DNA of 6,485 nucleotides from Myxococcales bacterium (GTDB lineage Bacteria > Myxococcota > Myxococcia > Myxococcales > Myxococcaceae): NCBI GenBank assembly GCA_009885595.1, contig VFKJ01000372.1, forward strand, positions 1 to 6,485. The letters are read 5' to 3'. Positions 1 to 5,154 of this stretch are shown in pieces (position 1 is the stretch's first letter; every line of letters begins with the position of its first letter). The translations under genes and the position numbers were made by a program. Under the pieces are notes generated by a model. The model saw nothing but the letters and a program-made list of their open reading frames with translations, ran no database searches and was not told the DNA's origin.

Positions 1-355
1 CGCCCGAGAAGCGCACCGAGAGGATCTCCAGCAAGCGCACGCACTCTTCCCAGGTCAGCCCGGGCCGAATCACGAGGCTGCGCACGCCGTCGCGGAAGAG
101 CCGGAAGGCCAGCGAGCGCTCGCGATCGAGATCTTTGTAGACGACCTCGGCGCCCAGCAGCAGCTCGAAGGGCTTGATGGTGAAGGTGAGCTCTCCGTGC
201 GCCTTGAGCGCCGCGTCGATGCTCTCGCGGTACTCGGAGAGGAAGCGGCGGATGATCACGTTCTTCGAGTCGTAGAGCGAGAACGCGCGGGCGGCGCGGC
301 TGAGGGCGCGCAGGGCGGCGTTGGCGTCGCGGCCTTGCGGGGTGCCACCCAGCAC
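1..355 (-). CDS. N-terminal part of a myxobacterial HEAT-repeat-type protein (3' end outside window)
   Basis: An open minus-strand frame runs off the left edge and gives 118 codons from the chosen start. It reads MLGGTPQGRDANAALRAL..., then a helical region with LYDSKNVIIRRFLSEY, then EVVYKDLDRERSLAFRLFRDGVRSL and TWEECVRLLEIL. From memory of the family, this pattern (a tyrosine-bearing helix, a short beta element with E-V-V-Y, then R-S-L-A-F-R-L-F-R-D-G) occurs at the N-terminus of large myxobacterial proteins whose C-terminal part is HEAT repeats. The repeats themselves are not in the window and the function is unknown. The GTG start at 355-353 was chosen because GAGGA lies about 5 nt upstream of it. 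The frame stays open to a TGA at 472-470, so GTG at 418 or a CTG at about 373 are alternatives. The codons upstream of 355 include a rare ATA and look less coding-like. The same-strand ggt fragment ends at 477, which suggests this gene once followed ggt directly. Confidence 0.75.
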   Translation of the reverse strand, partial: MLGGTPQGRDANAALRALSRAARAFSLYDSKNVIIRRFLSEYRESIDAALKAHGELTFTIKPFELLLGAEVVYKDLDRERSLAFRLFRDGVRSLVIRPGLTWEECVRLLEILSVRFSG

Positions 356-475
356 CTGTTCCTCAGTGGCCAGCGCAGCGCGGGCTATCGAGGACGGGCT
401 CGAGGTCGGGACGGGCACGAGCCAAAGGCTACTGCGCAGGGCGAGCGCCGCACCAATCGGCCCTCGCTGTCAGTA

Positions 476-536
476 GTCATTCTTGTCCGGCCGGTGCGCC
501 CTCGTTTCGCGGATCCGATGCGGCTGTTCTGAGCCC
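476..536 (-). repeat. 61-bp direct repeat, copy A: duplicated 3' end of ggt (gene fragment)
   Basis: This segment matches 3084-3144 in the same orientation with one difference in 61 bp: T at 528 here, C at 3136 there. On the minus strand it encodes LRTAASDPRNEGAPAGQE followed by TGA (stop at 479-477), identical to the C-terminus of the complete ggt. The one difference turns AGG into AGA, both Arg. Homology stops at 536/537 on the upstream side, so no further ggt sequence is here and this is an orphan 3' fragment. It lies between the HEAT-type gene and the vapBC operon. Two 8-bp perfect palindromes sit inside it, CCGGCCGG at 487-494 and CGGATCCG at 510-517. It could be an attachment-site-like scar, or the trace of a duplication followed by insertion or deletion. 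Confidence 0.93.
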
Positions 537-557
537 GGCGCTCGCCCAACCGGCGGG

Positions 558-592
558 TTGCTGGGGCGGGCGCCACTCGATATCGTGATATC
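558..592 (+). promoter_or_regulatory. Putative vapBC promoter with overlapping operator palindrome; possibly leaderless
   Basis: GATATC-GT-GATATC at 579-592 is a 14-bp palindrome, perfect except for its central two bases, and it ends one base before the vapB start codon. FitA/VapB ribbon-helix-helix antitoxins usually bind such palindromes to repress their own operon, so this is the likely operator. A sigma70-like pair can be drawn: TTGCTG at 558-563 and TATCGT at 581-586, spaced 17 bp. This would place the transcription start at about 593-594, at the A of the ATG. No Shine-Dalgarno sequence precedes the ATG, which fits a leaderless message. The palindrome is seen directly; the promoter and leaderless transcript are inference from weak consensus matches. 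Confidence 0.45.
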
Positions 593-593
593 A

Positions 594-842
594 ATGGCTC
601 AGCTCGTGGTTCGTCAGCTCGAAGAGGACGTCAAGGTGCGCCTGGGGCGTCGCGCTGCGCGGCACGGCGTCAGCATGGAAGAAGAGGTGCGGGAGATCTT
701 GCGGGACGCGGTCAAACGCGAGGAGCGGTCTCCCTCGAAGCTGGGCAGCCGAATCGCCGCGCGGTTCGCGAAGGGCGGGCTCACCCGCGACCTGCCTGAG
801 CTCCACGGCCAACTCGCCCGGCCCGCGGACTTCAAGAAGTGA
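594..842 (+). CDS. FitA/VapB-like ribbon-helix-helix antitoxin
   Basis: This 82-aa protein is the likely antitoxin and transcriptional autorepressor of the toxin gene that follows. Residues 3-40 form a typical ribbon-helix-helix DNA-binding domain. The beta strand LVVRQL is followed by helix A (DVKVRLGRRAARHG), a turn, and S27 leading into helix B (MEEEVREILRDAV), as in FitA-type antitoxins. The tail from about residue 45, with GSRIAARF and ending PADFKK, resembles the C-terminal extension of FitA relatives that wraps the toxin and blocks its active site. The ATG at 594 was chosen because the family begins at this point. The frame is open further upstream, including a GTG at 585, but that stretch translates to low-quality sequence through the ggt-derived repeat. 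The stop overlaps the toxin start by 4 nt (GTGA), indicating translational coupling. Confidence 0.9.
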   Translation: MAQLVVRQLEEDVKVRLGRRAARHGVSMEEEVREILRDAVKREERSPSKLGSRIAARFAKGGLTRDLPELHGQLARPADFKK

Positions 843-1255
843 TCATCCTCGACACCAACGTCCTGTCAGCGCTGATGCGCACCTCGCCTGATCCAGAGGT
901 GATTGCCTGGCTGGACGAGCAACCCGCCGAGTCAGTGTGGATTACCAGCATCACGGAGTTCGAGAGCCGGATGGGGTTGGCGCTCCTGCCTTCCGGGAGG
1001 CGTCGTTTGGCGCTCCAGGCGAGCTTTGAACGATTGCTGCGGGACGATCTGCAGAGCCGGGTGCTCGCCTTCGACAGCGACGCCGCCGCGGAGTCGGCCG
1101 TGCTCGCCGCCCGACGTCAGAGAGCTGGCCGGCCCGTCGACATGCGCGACACCCAGATCGCCGGAATCGCGCTCTCGCGAAGGGCGACGCTGGCCACCCG
1201 GAACGTGCGGCACTTCGATGACCTCGAGTTGGCGGTCGTGAATCCCTGGGGCTGA
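839..1255 (+). CDS. FitB/VapC-like PIN-domain toxin (putative ribonuclease)
   Basis: This 138-aa PIN-domain protein is of usual length for the family. The expected metal-binding acidic residues are visible: D5 in MIILDTNVLSALM, E42 in the ITEFESRMG segment, and D104 in VDMRDTQIAGIA. The characteristic C-terminal motif LATRNVRHF follows, with N122, and the protein ends VVNPWG as many FitB-like members do. Such toxins are Mg2+-dependent RNases that cleave tRNA, rRNA or mRNA when the antitoxin is lost; which RNA is targeted here cannot be told. The start is GTG overlapping the antitoxin stop as GTGA, giving coupled translation. The gene ends 13 bp before the convergent acetyltransferase gene. 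Nothing appears truncated, so the toxin is probably functional. Confidence 0.92.
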   Translation: MIILDTNVLSALMRTSPDPEVIAWLDEQPAESVWITSITEFESRMGLALLPSGRRRLALQASFERLLRDDLQSRVLAFDSDAAAESAVLAARRQRAGRPVDMRDTQIAGIALSRRATLATRNVRHFDDLELAVVNPWG

Positions 1256-1268
1256 GGGCGCTGGGGCC

Positions 1269-2168
1269 TCAGGCCCAGAGGCCGCGCTCGACCATCGTCC
1301 AGGCCTGCACGCCCGGGACTCGAGGCAGGAACATCGCGATCTCATCAGTGCGCGGCACCCGACGTGCGCCGGGCAGCCCGGTGAGATCCATCGTCTCCCA
1401 GACGCGCACCTTCGGCAGACCACACCGGTGCGCGGCATGTGCCGCCGCGTGGAGCAGCGCCGGCAAGTGTCTCGGGTCCCGCACGCCCACGCTGAGCACC
1501 TGCAGCTCGTTCGTCTTCCAGTGCGCGGTCCAGGTGATGGTCGACTCGCCCACCCGCGCGCCGTGATGCTCGAGCGCCGTCTTCCCCAACGCCTCGGTGT
1601 AGAGGCGCTCGCGCTCCAGGTGCCAATCGAGCCGTTCAGCACAGAGCGTGAGGCGCAGCGTGTGCTCGTCCGCTTCCGCGTGCAGCGGCGCCGAGAGCGA
1701 GCGCAGCCACTGCACGCCCTCCGGCTCCTCCGCGCGCGCGGGGAGGAACGTGTCGAAGGCGGGCACCGGCCAGAAGCCCAGGCGCTGGTAATACTCCGTG
1801 CCGATCTCGCTGAAGAGCGTGACCGCCAGCACGGTGGGCAGCTTCTCGAACACCGCCGCCAGCATGTTCGTCGCGTGACCCTGGTTGCGGAGCGAGGGCT
1901 CGGTGAACACCGAGGCGATGGTCGCCGCGGTCCCCACCTGCGGGCCCACCTTCGCCTCGTCGAGGAACGCCTCGCAGGAGGCGAGGGTCACGCCGCTCAC
2001 GTCTCTCCACAGCCAGGTGGTGAGCGCCTTCGCCGCCCAGGGGTGAGCCCTCAGGCGCTTCTCGCGCTCGAGGAACTGCTCGCGGGTGAGTCCATCACCC
2101 CACGCGGAGAACGTGAGCTCGTCGCGGAGGACCTGCTCGGTGGGTGAGGCGATCGTCAGTTTCGGCAT
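1269..2168 (-). CDS. LYC1-like GNAT family N-acetyltransferase
   Basis: This 299-aa protein has a GNAT fold in its N-terminal half. Motif A with the acetyl-CoA pyrophosphate loop is at about residues 84-103 (IASVFTEPSLRNQGHATNML; R94, Q96, G97 and A99 are the key positions). Motif B is at about 117-132 (LFSEIGTEYYQRLGF). The preceding LASCEAF strand and the sequence LFSEIGTEYY resemble fungal LYC1-type lysine acetyltransferases, which also carry a second C-terminal domain like residues 150-299 here. The acceptor substrate is not known; a free amino acid or small amine is as plausible as a protein. GAGG lies 4 nt upstream of the ATG. The gene starts 33 bp after the nucleotidyltransferase stop, so the two are probably co-transcribed, and it converges on vapC. 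No Cys lipobox, signal peptide or membrane segment is evident, so it is likely cytoplasmic. The GNAT assignment is firm; the LYC1 resemblance is from memory. Confidence 0.88.
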   Translation of the reverse strand: MPKLTIASPTEQVLRDELTFSAWGDGLTREQFLEREKRLRAHPWAAKALTTWLWRDVSGVTLASCEAFLDEAKVGPQVGTAATIASVFTEPSLRNQGHATNMLAAVFEKLPTVLAVTLFSEIGTEYYQRLGFWPVPAFDTFLPARAEEPEGVQWLRSLSAPLHAEADEHTLRLTLCAERLDWHLERERLYTEALGKTALEHHGARVGESTITWTAHWKTNELQVLSVGVRDPRHLPALLHAAAHAAHRCGLPKVRVWETMDLTGLPGARRVPRTDEIAMFLPRVPGVQAWTMVERGLWA

Positions 2169-2201
2169 GGGACCTCTTACTTTGCCAGAAGCTGAGACGA
2201 G

Positions 2202-2759
2202 CTACGCCCTGACCAACTGCGCGACGAGCTCGTCCCACTTCTTCGTTCGGTAGTCGTCTTCACCGACCACCTCGACCAACGCTGCGCGGACATAGGCGCG
2301 ATCGAGCGAGCCCTGCATGATGCCGAGCAGACGTTCGACGTCGACGAGGTCCTTGCCGCGGAAGAACAACATCTTGAAGACCGCGGTGTCCTCGGGAGAG
2401 AGCACCCGGAGACGGATGCCGTGGAGCGTAACCTCGCGGGTGCGCGTCGCGGCACGGTCGTGGACTGGGATGGAGTTGAAGAAGAGATCGACCGGGAGCC
2501 CCTTGAACATCCCGCGCGCGTCGCCGCGTTCGGCGGCGGTTTCCAGCGCGAGCGGCTCATCGATCTCCAGTCCGGCTGCGATGAGCGCGCTCGGCGCTGG
2601 TCCCGCCGCGTCTCCCGGCACGAAGAGGTTGATGTCGACGTCGTGCGTACCGCGGGCCGCGCCAAAGAAGCCGTAAGCGATGGCGCCGCCGATCGCATGG
2701 GGAATCCCCGCTCGCTGAAGGGCGGTCGCGAAGTGAACGGCTGCTTCAGTGGCGTCCAT
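2202..2759 (-). CDS. AbiEii/MNT-like nucleotidyltransferase (possible toxin component)
   Basis: This 185-aa protein has the core of the DNA polymerase beta-like nucleotidyltransferase superfamily. It shows a G-G pair at residues 24-25 (HAIGGAIAYGFFG), the metal-binding D-x-D at 40-42 (THDVDINLF), and a third likely catalytic Asp at 91 (PVDLFFNSIP). A conserved helical tail follows, SPEDTAVFKMLFFRGKDLVDVERLL at about 121-145, here quoted in part only for its K129, R134, K136 and D140 positions. Relatives are annotated as AbiEii/AbiGii-type toxins or minimal nucleotidyltransferases; some known members add nucleotides to tRNA or AMPylate a partner. The ATG at 2759 was chosen because the domain begins there and it overlaps the preceding gene by 14 bp. 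The longer frame from 2876 translates to Ser/Arg-rich shadow sequence. There is no strong Shine-Dalgarno, which fits coupling to the upstream gene. A toxin role is inference. Confidence 0.85.
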   Translation of the reverse strand: MDATEAAVHFATALQRAGIPHAIGGAIAYGFFGAARGTHDVDINLFVPGDAAGPAPSALIAAGLEIDEPLALETAAERGDARGMFKGLPVDLFFNSIPVHDRAATRTREVTLHGIRLRVLSPEDTAVFKMLFFRGKDLVDVERLLGIMQGSLDRAYVRAALVEVVGEDDYRTKKWDELVAQLVRA

Positions 2760-3021
2760 GGGCCCGGTACTGCTTGACGAGCCGCAGCCACGTCGCCATC
2801 GACTCGGCGCTTCGCTGGTCCTGGTGTTGGATGGCACGCTCGAAGTCGGGCCTGCCGCGGAGAATCGCCATGGCATCGCGACACACCGACTCGAGGAGCT
2901 TCCCGCGTTCCTCCAGGTTCAAGCCCCGCACGTTCGAGATGTCGTCCTCGATCTCCTCGCGCAAGGAGCTGCGTCGCGCCGCGAGGTGCTCGAGGAAATG
3001 CGCTGCACGATCAGCCGACAT
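2746..3021 (-). CDS. Small helical hypothetical protein, possible partner or antitoxin of the nucleotidyltransferase
   Basis: This 91-aa charged protein is predicted all-helical. It runs MSADRAAHFLEHLAARRSSL, then an EEIEDDI segment, then LNLEERGKLLESVCRDAMAIL and a tail with ATWLRLVKQYRAHGRH. I do not recognise a named domain. Small proteins with an E-E-R-x-x-L-L-E-x-x-C-R core often sit immediately upstream of AbiEii/MNT-type nucleotidyltransferase genes, and the 14-bp overlap with the next gene indicates coupled, stoichiometric expression, so a partner or antitoxin role is plausible. The ATG at 3021 is preceded by GAGG only 1 nt upstream, a poor Shine-Dalgarno position. The ggt stop lies 63 bp upstream on the same strand, so read-through transcription from ggt is possible. 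The gene lies just inside copy B of the 61-bp repeat. Confidence 0.7.
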   Translation of the reverse strand: MSADRAAHFLEHLAARRSSLREEIEDDISNVRGLNLEERGKLLESVCRDAMAILRGRPDFERAIQHQDQRSAESMATWLRLVKQYRAHGRH

Positions 3022-3083
3022 GCCTCGAGTCTAGCGCAGCTTCTCAGGCAGCGCCCCGGTCAAGCCCAGCGGGCGGGAGGGTT

Positions 3084-3144
3084 GTCATTCTTGTCCGGCC
3101 GGTGCGCCCTCGTTTCGCGGATCCGATGCGGCTGTCCTGAGCCC
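3084..3144 (-). repeat. 61-bp direct repeat, copy B: native 3' end of ggt
   Basis: This is the second copy of the repeat at 476-536, in the same orientation with an exact offset of 2608 bp and one synonymous difference. Here it forms the true end of the ggt gene (codons 548-565 plus the TGA at 3087-3085, with one extra base beyond the stop). The two copies bracket 2547 bp carrying vapBC, the acetyltransferase, the nucleotidyltransferase and the 91-aa gene. Confidence 0.93.
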
Positions 3145-4782
3145 CGTCACCGGGTCGACCATCACCGCCTCCGCGTCGCCCCAACCCGGGACGAAGGTGA
3201 AGGTGTGCCCCATCGCTTCGAGGGCGGCGCGGGTCGCGGGGTCGAGCCCGTCTTGATCCACCCAGACCTCGTCAGGCAGCCACTGGTGGTGAATGCGCCC
3301 TCGGCTCACCGCACGGCTGACGTCGAGCTCTGCGTCGACGACGTTGCTGATCACCTGCATCACCGTGGTGGGAATGGTCGAGCCGCCCGGAGAGCCGACC
3401 GCGAGCTGCACGTCCTTGTCGCGGCCCTTCATGAACAGCAGCGTGGGCGTCATCGAGGACACCGGGATCTTCCCCGGCGCGATCACGTTCGCCTCGCCCA
3501 TCACCAACCCAAACACGTTCGGCACGCCGGGCTGCCCGGTGAAGTCATCCATCTCGTCGTTGAGGAGAAAGCCGGTGCCCTTCGCCACCACGCAGCTGCC
3601 GAAGTAGTAGTTGATGGTGCTGGTGAGCGCGACCGCGTTGCCTTCGGCGTCGATCACCGAGATGTGCGTGGTGTTCTTCTTCGGAGGCGCGCCCTCGTCC
3701 TTCAGCGCGGGCAGCAGCTCTTTGGGCATCATCGACATCGAGCGGGTCGCCTTCTTTGGATCGATGCGCGTCGACAGCTCACCCAGGTACGCGGGGCCGA
3801 TCAGCCTGGCCACTGGCACGTCGACGAACGCGGGGTCGCCGACGAACTTCGCGCGATCGAGGTAGGCCAGGCGCAGCGCCTCGATGAAGGTGTGAATCGC
3901 GTCGACCTCCCGCGTCCCCGGCCCCTTGGAGCCGCGCGCTTCCAGCAGGCCGAAGGTCTGGAGCATCGCCAATCCCCCTGCGCTCGGCGGAGGCATCGTC
4001 ACCAGGCGCTGTCCCCGATAGCGCCCCTCGAGCGGCGCGCGCCAGGTGGTGTGATAGCCGCTGAGATCCTCGAGCGAGAGCAGGCCCCCTGCGTCTTTCA
4101 CCGCTGCGACCACGGCCTTCGCGATCGCCCCTTTGTAGAACGGAGCGTCGCCCTGCTTCGCGAGCAGGGTGAGCGTCTTCGCGAGGTCGGGCTGTTTGAG
4201 CTTCGTCCCCAGCGCGGGCGCGGCGCCGTCCCGCAGGAAGATGCGCGCGGCCTCGGGGTTGCCCTGCAGGCAGGTGAGCCGCTTGTCGACGAGGTCGCGG
4301 TACTTCGGCGTCACCACGAAGCCCTGCGTGGCAGCGCGGATCGCCGGGCCCAGCACCTTCGCCCGCGGGAGCTTTCCGTACTTCGCGTGCAGCTCGAGGT
4401 ACCCCTTCACCGCGCCCGGGACCGCGATGGCGAGCGCGCCGTCGAGCGAGCGTTCGGGAACGACCTGGCCCGCCTCCAGGAACATGTCCCGCGTCGCCTT
4501 CGCCGGCGCCACCTCGCGGAAGTCGAACGCCACGTCACTGCCGTCCTTCACCAGGTGGACGATCGCGAAGCCGCCGCCGCCCAGGCCCGAGTGATACGGG
4601 CCGACCACGGCCATGGTGAACGCGGTCGCCACCGCCGCGTCGACCGCATTCCCGCCCGCTTCCAGCAGCTCGCGACCGGCCGCGCTTCCAACGGGGTGGG
4701 CCGCGGCCACCGCGCCGCCACTCCAGGGCCGCGCGGCAACTGCGTGGAACGACAGGACCAGGACCAGCCAGCCGAGGCGCAT
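3085..4782 (-). CDS. ggt: Gamma-glutamyltranspeptidase (glutathione hydrolase) precursor
   Basis: This complete 565-aa proenzyme removes or transfers the gamma-glutamyl group of glutathione and related peptides. The N-terminus has a signal peptide (MRLGWLVLVLSFHAVAA, cleavage probably near residue 17), so the enzyme is exported to the periplasm or cell exterior. The large subunit shows GGNAVDAAVA at 43-52, GLGGGGF at 66-72 and substrate-binding R89 in DFREVAP. Self-cleavage should occur before T371 in KKNTTHISV, freeing the catalytic threonine of the small subunit. The small subunit has LLNDEMDDF (406-414), the SS pair at 442-443, GSPGG at 463-467 as oxyanion loop, and HHQWLPDE near 498-505. 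All expected catalytic elements are present and the length is typical. The last residues, APAGQE, differ from the GY-type ending common in the family. An AAGG element 4 nt upstream supports the ATG at 4782. Its final codons are duplicated at 476-536. Confidence 0.97.
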   Translation of the reverse strand: MRLGWLVLVLSFHAVAARPWSGGAVAAAHPVGSAAGRELLEAGGNAVDAAVATAFTMAVVGPYHSGLGGGGFAIVHLVKDGSDVAFDFREVAPAKATRDMFLEAGQVVPERSLDGALAIAVPGAVKGYLELHAKYGKLPRAKVLGPAIRAATQGFVVTPKYRDLVDKRLTCLQGNPEAARIFLRDGAAPALGTKLKQPDLAKTLTLLAKQGDAPFYKGAIAKAVVAAVKDAGGLLSLEDLSGYHTTWRAPLEGRYRGQRLVTMPPPSAGGLAMLQTFGLLEARGSKGPGTREVDAIHTFIEALRLAYLDRAKFVGDPAFVDVPVARLIGPAYLGELSTRIDPKKATRSMSMMPKELLPALKDEGAPPKKNTTHISVIDAEGNAVALTSTINYYFGSCVVAKGTGFLLNDEMDDFTGQPGVPNVFGLVMGEANVIAPGKIPVSSMTPTLLFMKGRDKDVQLAVGSPGGSTIPTTVMQVISNVVDAELDVSRAVSRGRIHHQWLPDEVWVDQDGLDPATRAALEAMGHTFTFVPGWGDAEAVMVDPVTGLRTAASDPRNEGAPAGQE

Positions 4783-4795
4783 GCGGCCTTTTACC

Positions 4796-4847
4796 CTGTG
4801 TCAGCCCGCGCACACCTCCTGCCACCACCATGGCGGCCGTGACACAG
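4796..4847. repeat. Inverted repeat upstream of ggt, possible regulatory site
   Basis: CTGTGTCA at 4796-4803 is matched by its reverse complement TGACACAG at 4840-4847, an 8-bp perfect inverted repeat with a 36-nt loop. The loop contains a second imperfect palindrome around CCATGG (4826-4834 region). It sits 14 bp upstream of the ggt start, in the spacer between ggt and the plus-strand genes. It could be a paired operator for a dimeric regulator or a 5'-leader stem. The match is short enough to be chance in GC-rich sequence. Confidence 0.3.
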
Positions 4848-4874
4848 CGCCGTTTCAACAAGGAGCGCAAGCCA

Positions 4875-4970
4875 ATGAAATCACGAGGTGCTTCCCTTGG
4901 CACACACCGTGCTAACTCACCGCGTCATCATGAACCACCACGACACGCAGAGCAGCAGGGCCGCCAATGA
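4875..4970 (+). CDS. Possible 31-aa small ORF with strong ribosome binding site
   Basis: AAGGAG at 4860-4865 lies 9 nt before an ATG at 4875, the best Shine-Dalgarno to start spacing in this spacer. The ORF gives MKSRGASLGTHRANSPRHHE and a further 11 residues rich in His, Pro, Arg and Gln, ending at TGA 4968-4970. No family is recognised and the composition is not convincingly protein-like. It overlaps the start of the 63-aa ORF in another frame, so it may be a leader peptide for that gene, or the ribosome binding site may be fortuitous. Confidence 0.2.
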   Translation: MKSRGASLGTHRANSPRHHEPPRHAEQQGRQ

Positions 4971-5121
4971 CGAGGCCCTTCGTGGTGCGGAGTTCCTGAG
5001 CGTCTCCACCTTCCTCAAGCCCCAGTTCCGCATCTCCGTGGCGCCCACTTCAGGGGAGCTGCAGGTGAAGGTCGAGCTGCGCGCTTCGGACGCCCGGGTT
5101 CGGCTCGCCGCTCGTCATTGA
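4930..5121 (+). CDS. Small hypothetical protein upstream of glmU
   Basis: This 63-aa frame begins MNHHDTQSSRAANDEALRGA and continues with a beta-rich-looking stretch (FLSVSTFLKPQFRISVAP, then ELQVKVELRASDARV). No domain is recognised. Codon use shows the strong G/C third-position preference of its neighbours, which supports coding. The ATG at 4930 lacks a clear Shine-Dalgarno; a GTG at 4888 in the same frame would give 77 aa. It ends 33 bp before glmU on the same strand, so it may be transcribed with it. Conservation in relatives is the deciding test, and it could still be a chance ORF. Confidence 0.4.
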   Translation: MNHHDTQSSRAANDEALRGAEFLSVSTFLKPQFRISVAPTSGELQVKVELRASDARVRLAARH

Positions 5122-5154
5122 CCCCGACCGGAGGCGTCTGCGAAAGGTCGTTTC

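Noticed and set aside
385..594. 69-aa minus-strand ORF through the repeat
   Set aside because: It reads the ggt-derived repeat in the wrong frame, giving an Arg-rich product. The frame matching ggt ends at 477.
483..842. Longer start for the antitoxin at 483
   Set aside because: The extra residues translate the duplicated ggt tail and spacer in an unrelated frame. The ribbon-helix-helix domain starts at the ATG at 594.
1261..1278. Possible terminator hairpin between convergent vapC and the GNAT gene
   Set aside because: CTGGG and CCCAG arms can pair only with a bulge and leave an unworkably small loop, there is no T-run, and it overlaps the GNAT stop codon.
1428..2147. 239-aa plus-strand ORF
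   Set aside because: Antisense to the GNAT gene, Arg/Leu-rich, with no motif.
2177..2884. 235-aa and extended 224-aa minus-strand frames over the nucleotidyltransferase
   Set aside because: The 235-aa frame is Ser/Arg-rich shadow. The extension of the true frame to 2876 lies inside the 91-aa gene and has no domain character.
3022..3083. Promoter for the 91-aa gene (TTGACC and TAGACT on the minus strand)
   Set aside because: The TTGACC element is a good -35 match, but TAGACT is 24 bp away, too far for a sigma70 promoter, and no better -10 lies at 16-18 bp.
2749..4842. 697-aa plus-strand ORF
   Set aside because: It lies opposite ggt and the 91-aa gene. It is Arg/His-rich with no recognisable domain, and is the shadow of high GC third positions in the real genes.
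4897..4930. Promoter for the 63-aa gene (TTGGCA at 4897-4902)
   Set aside because: No -10-like hexamer lies at 16-19 bp downstream.
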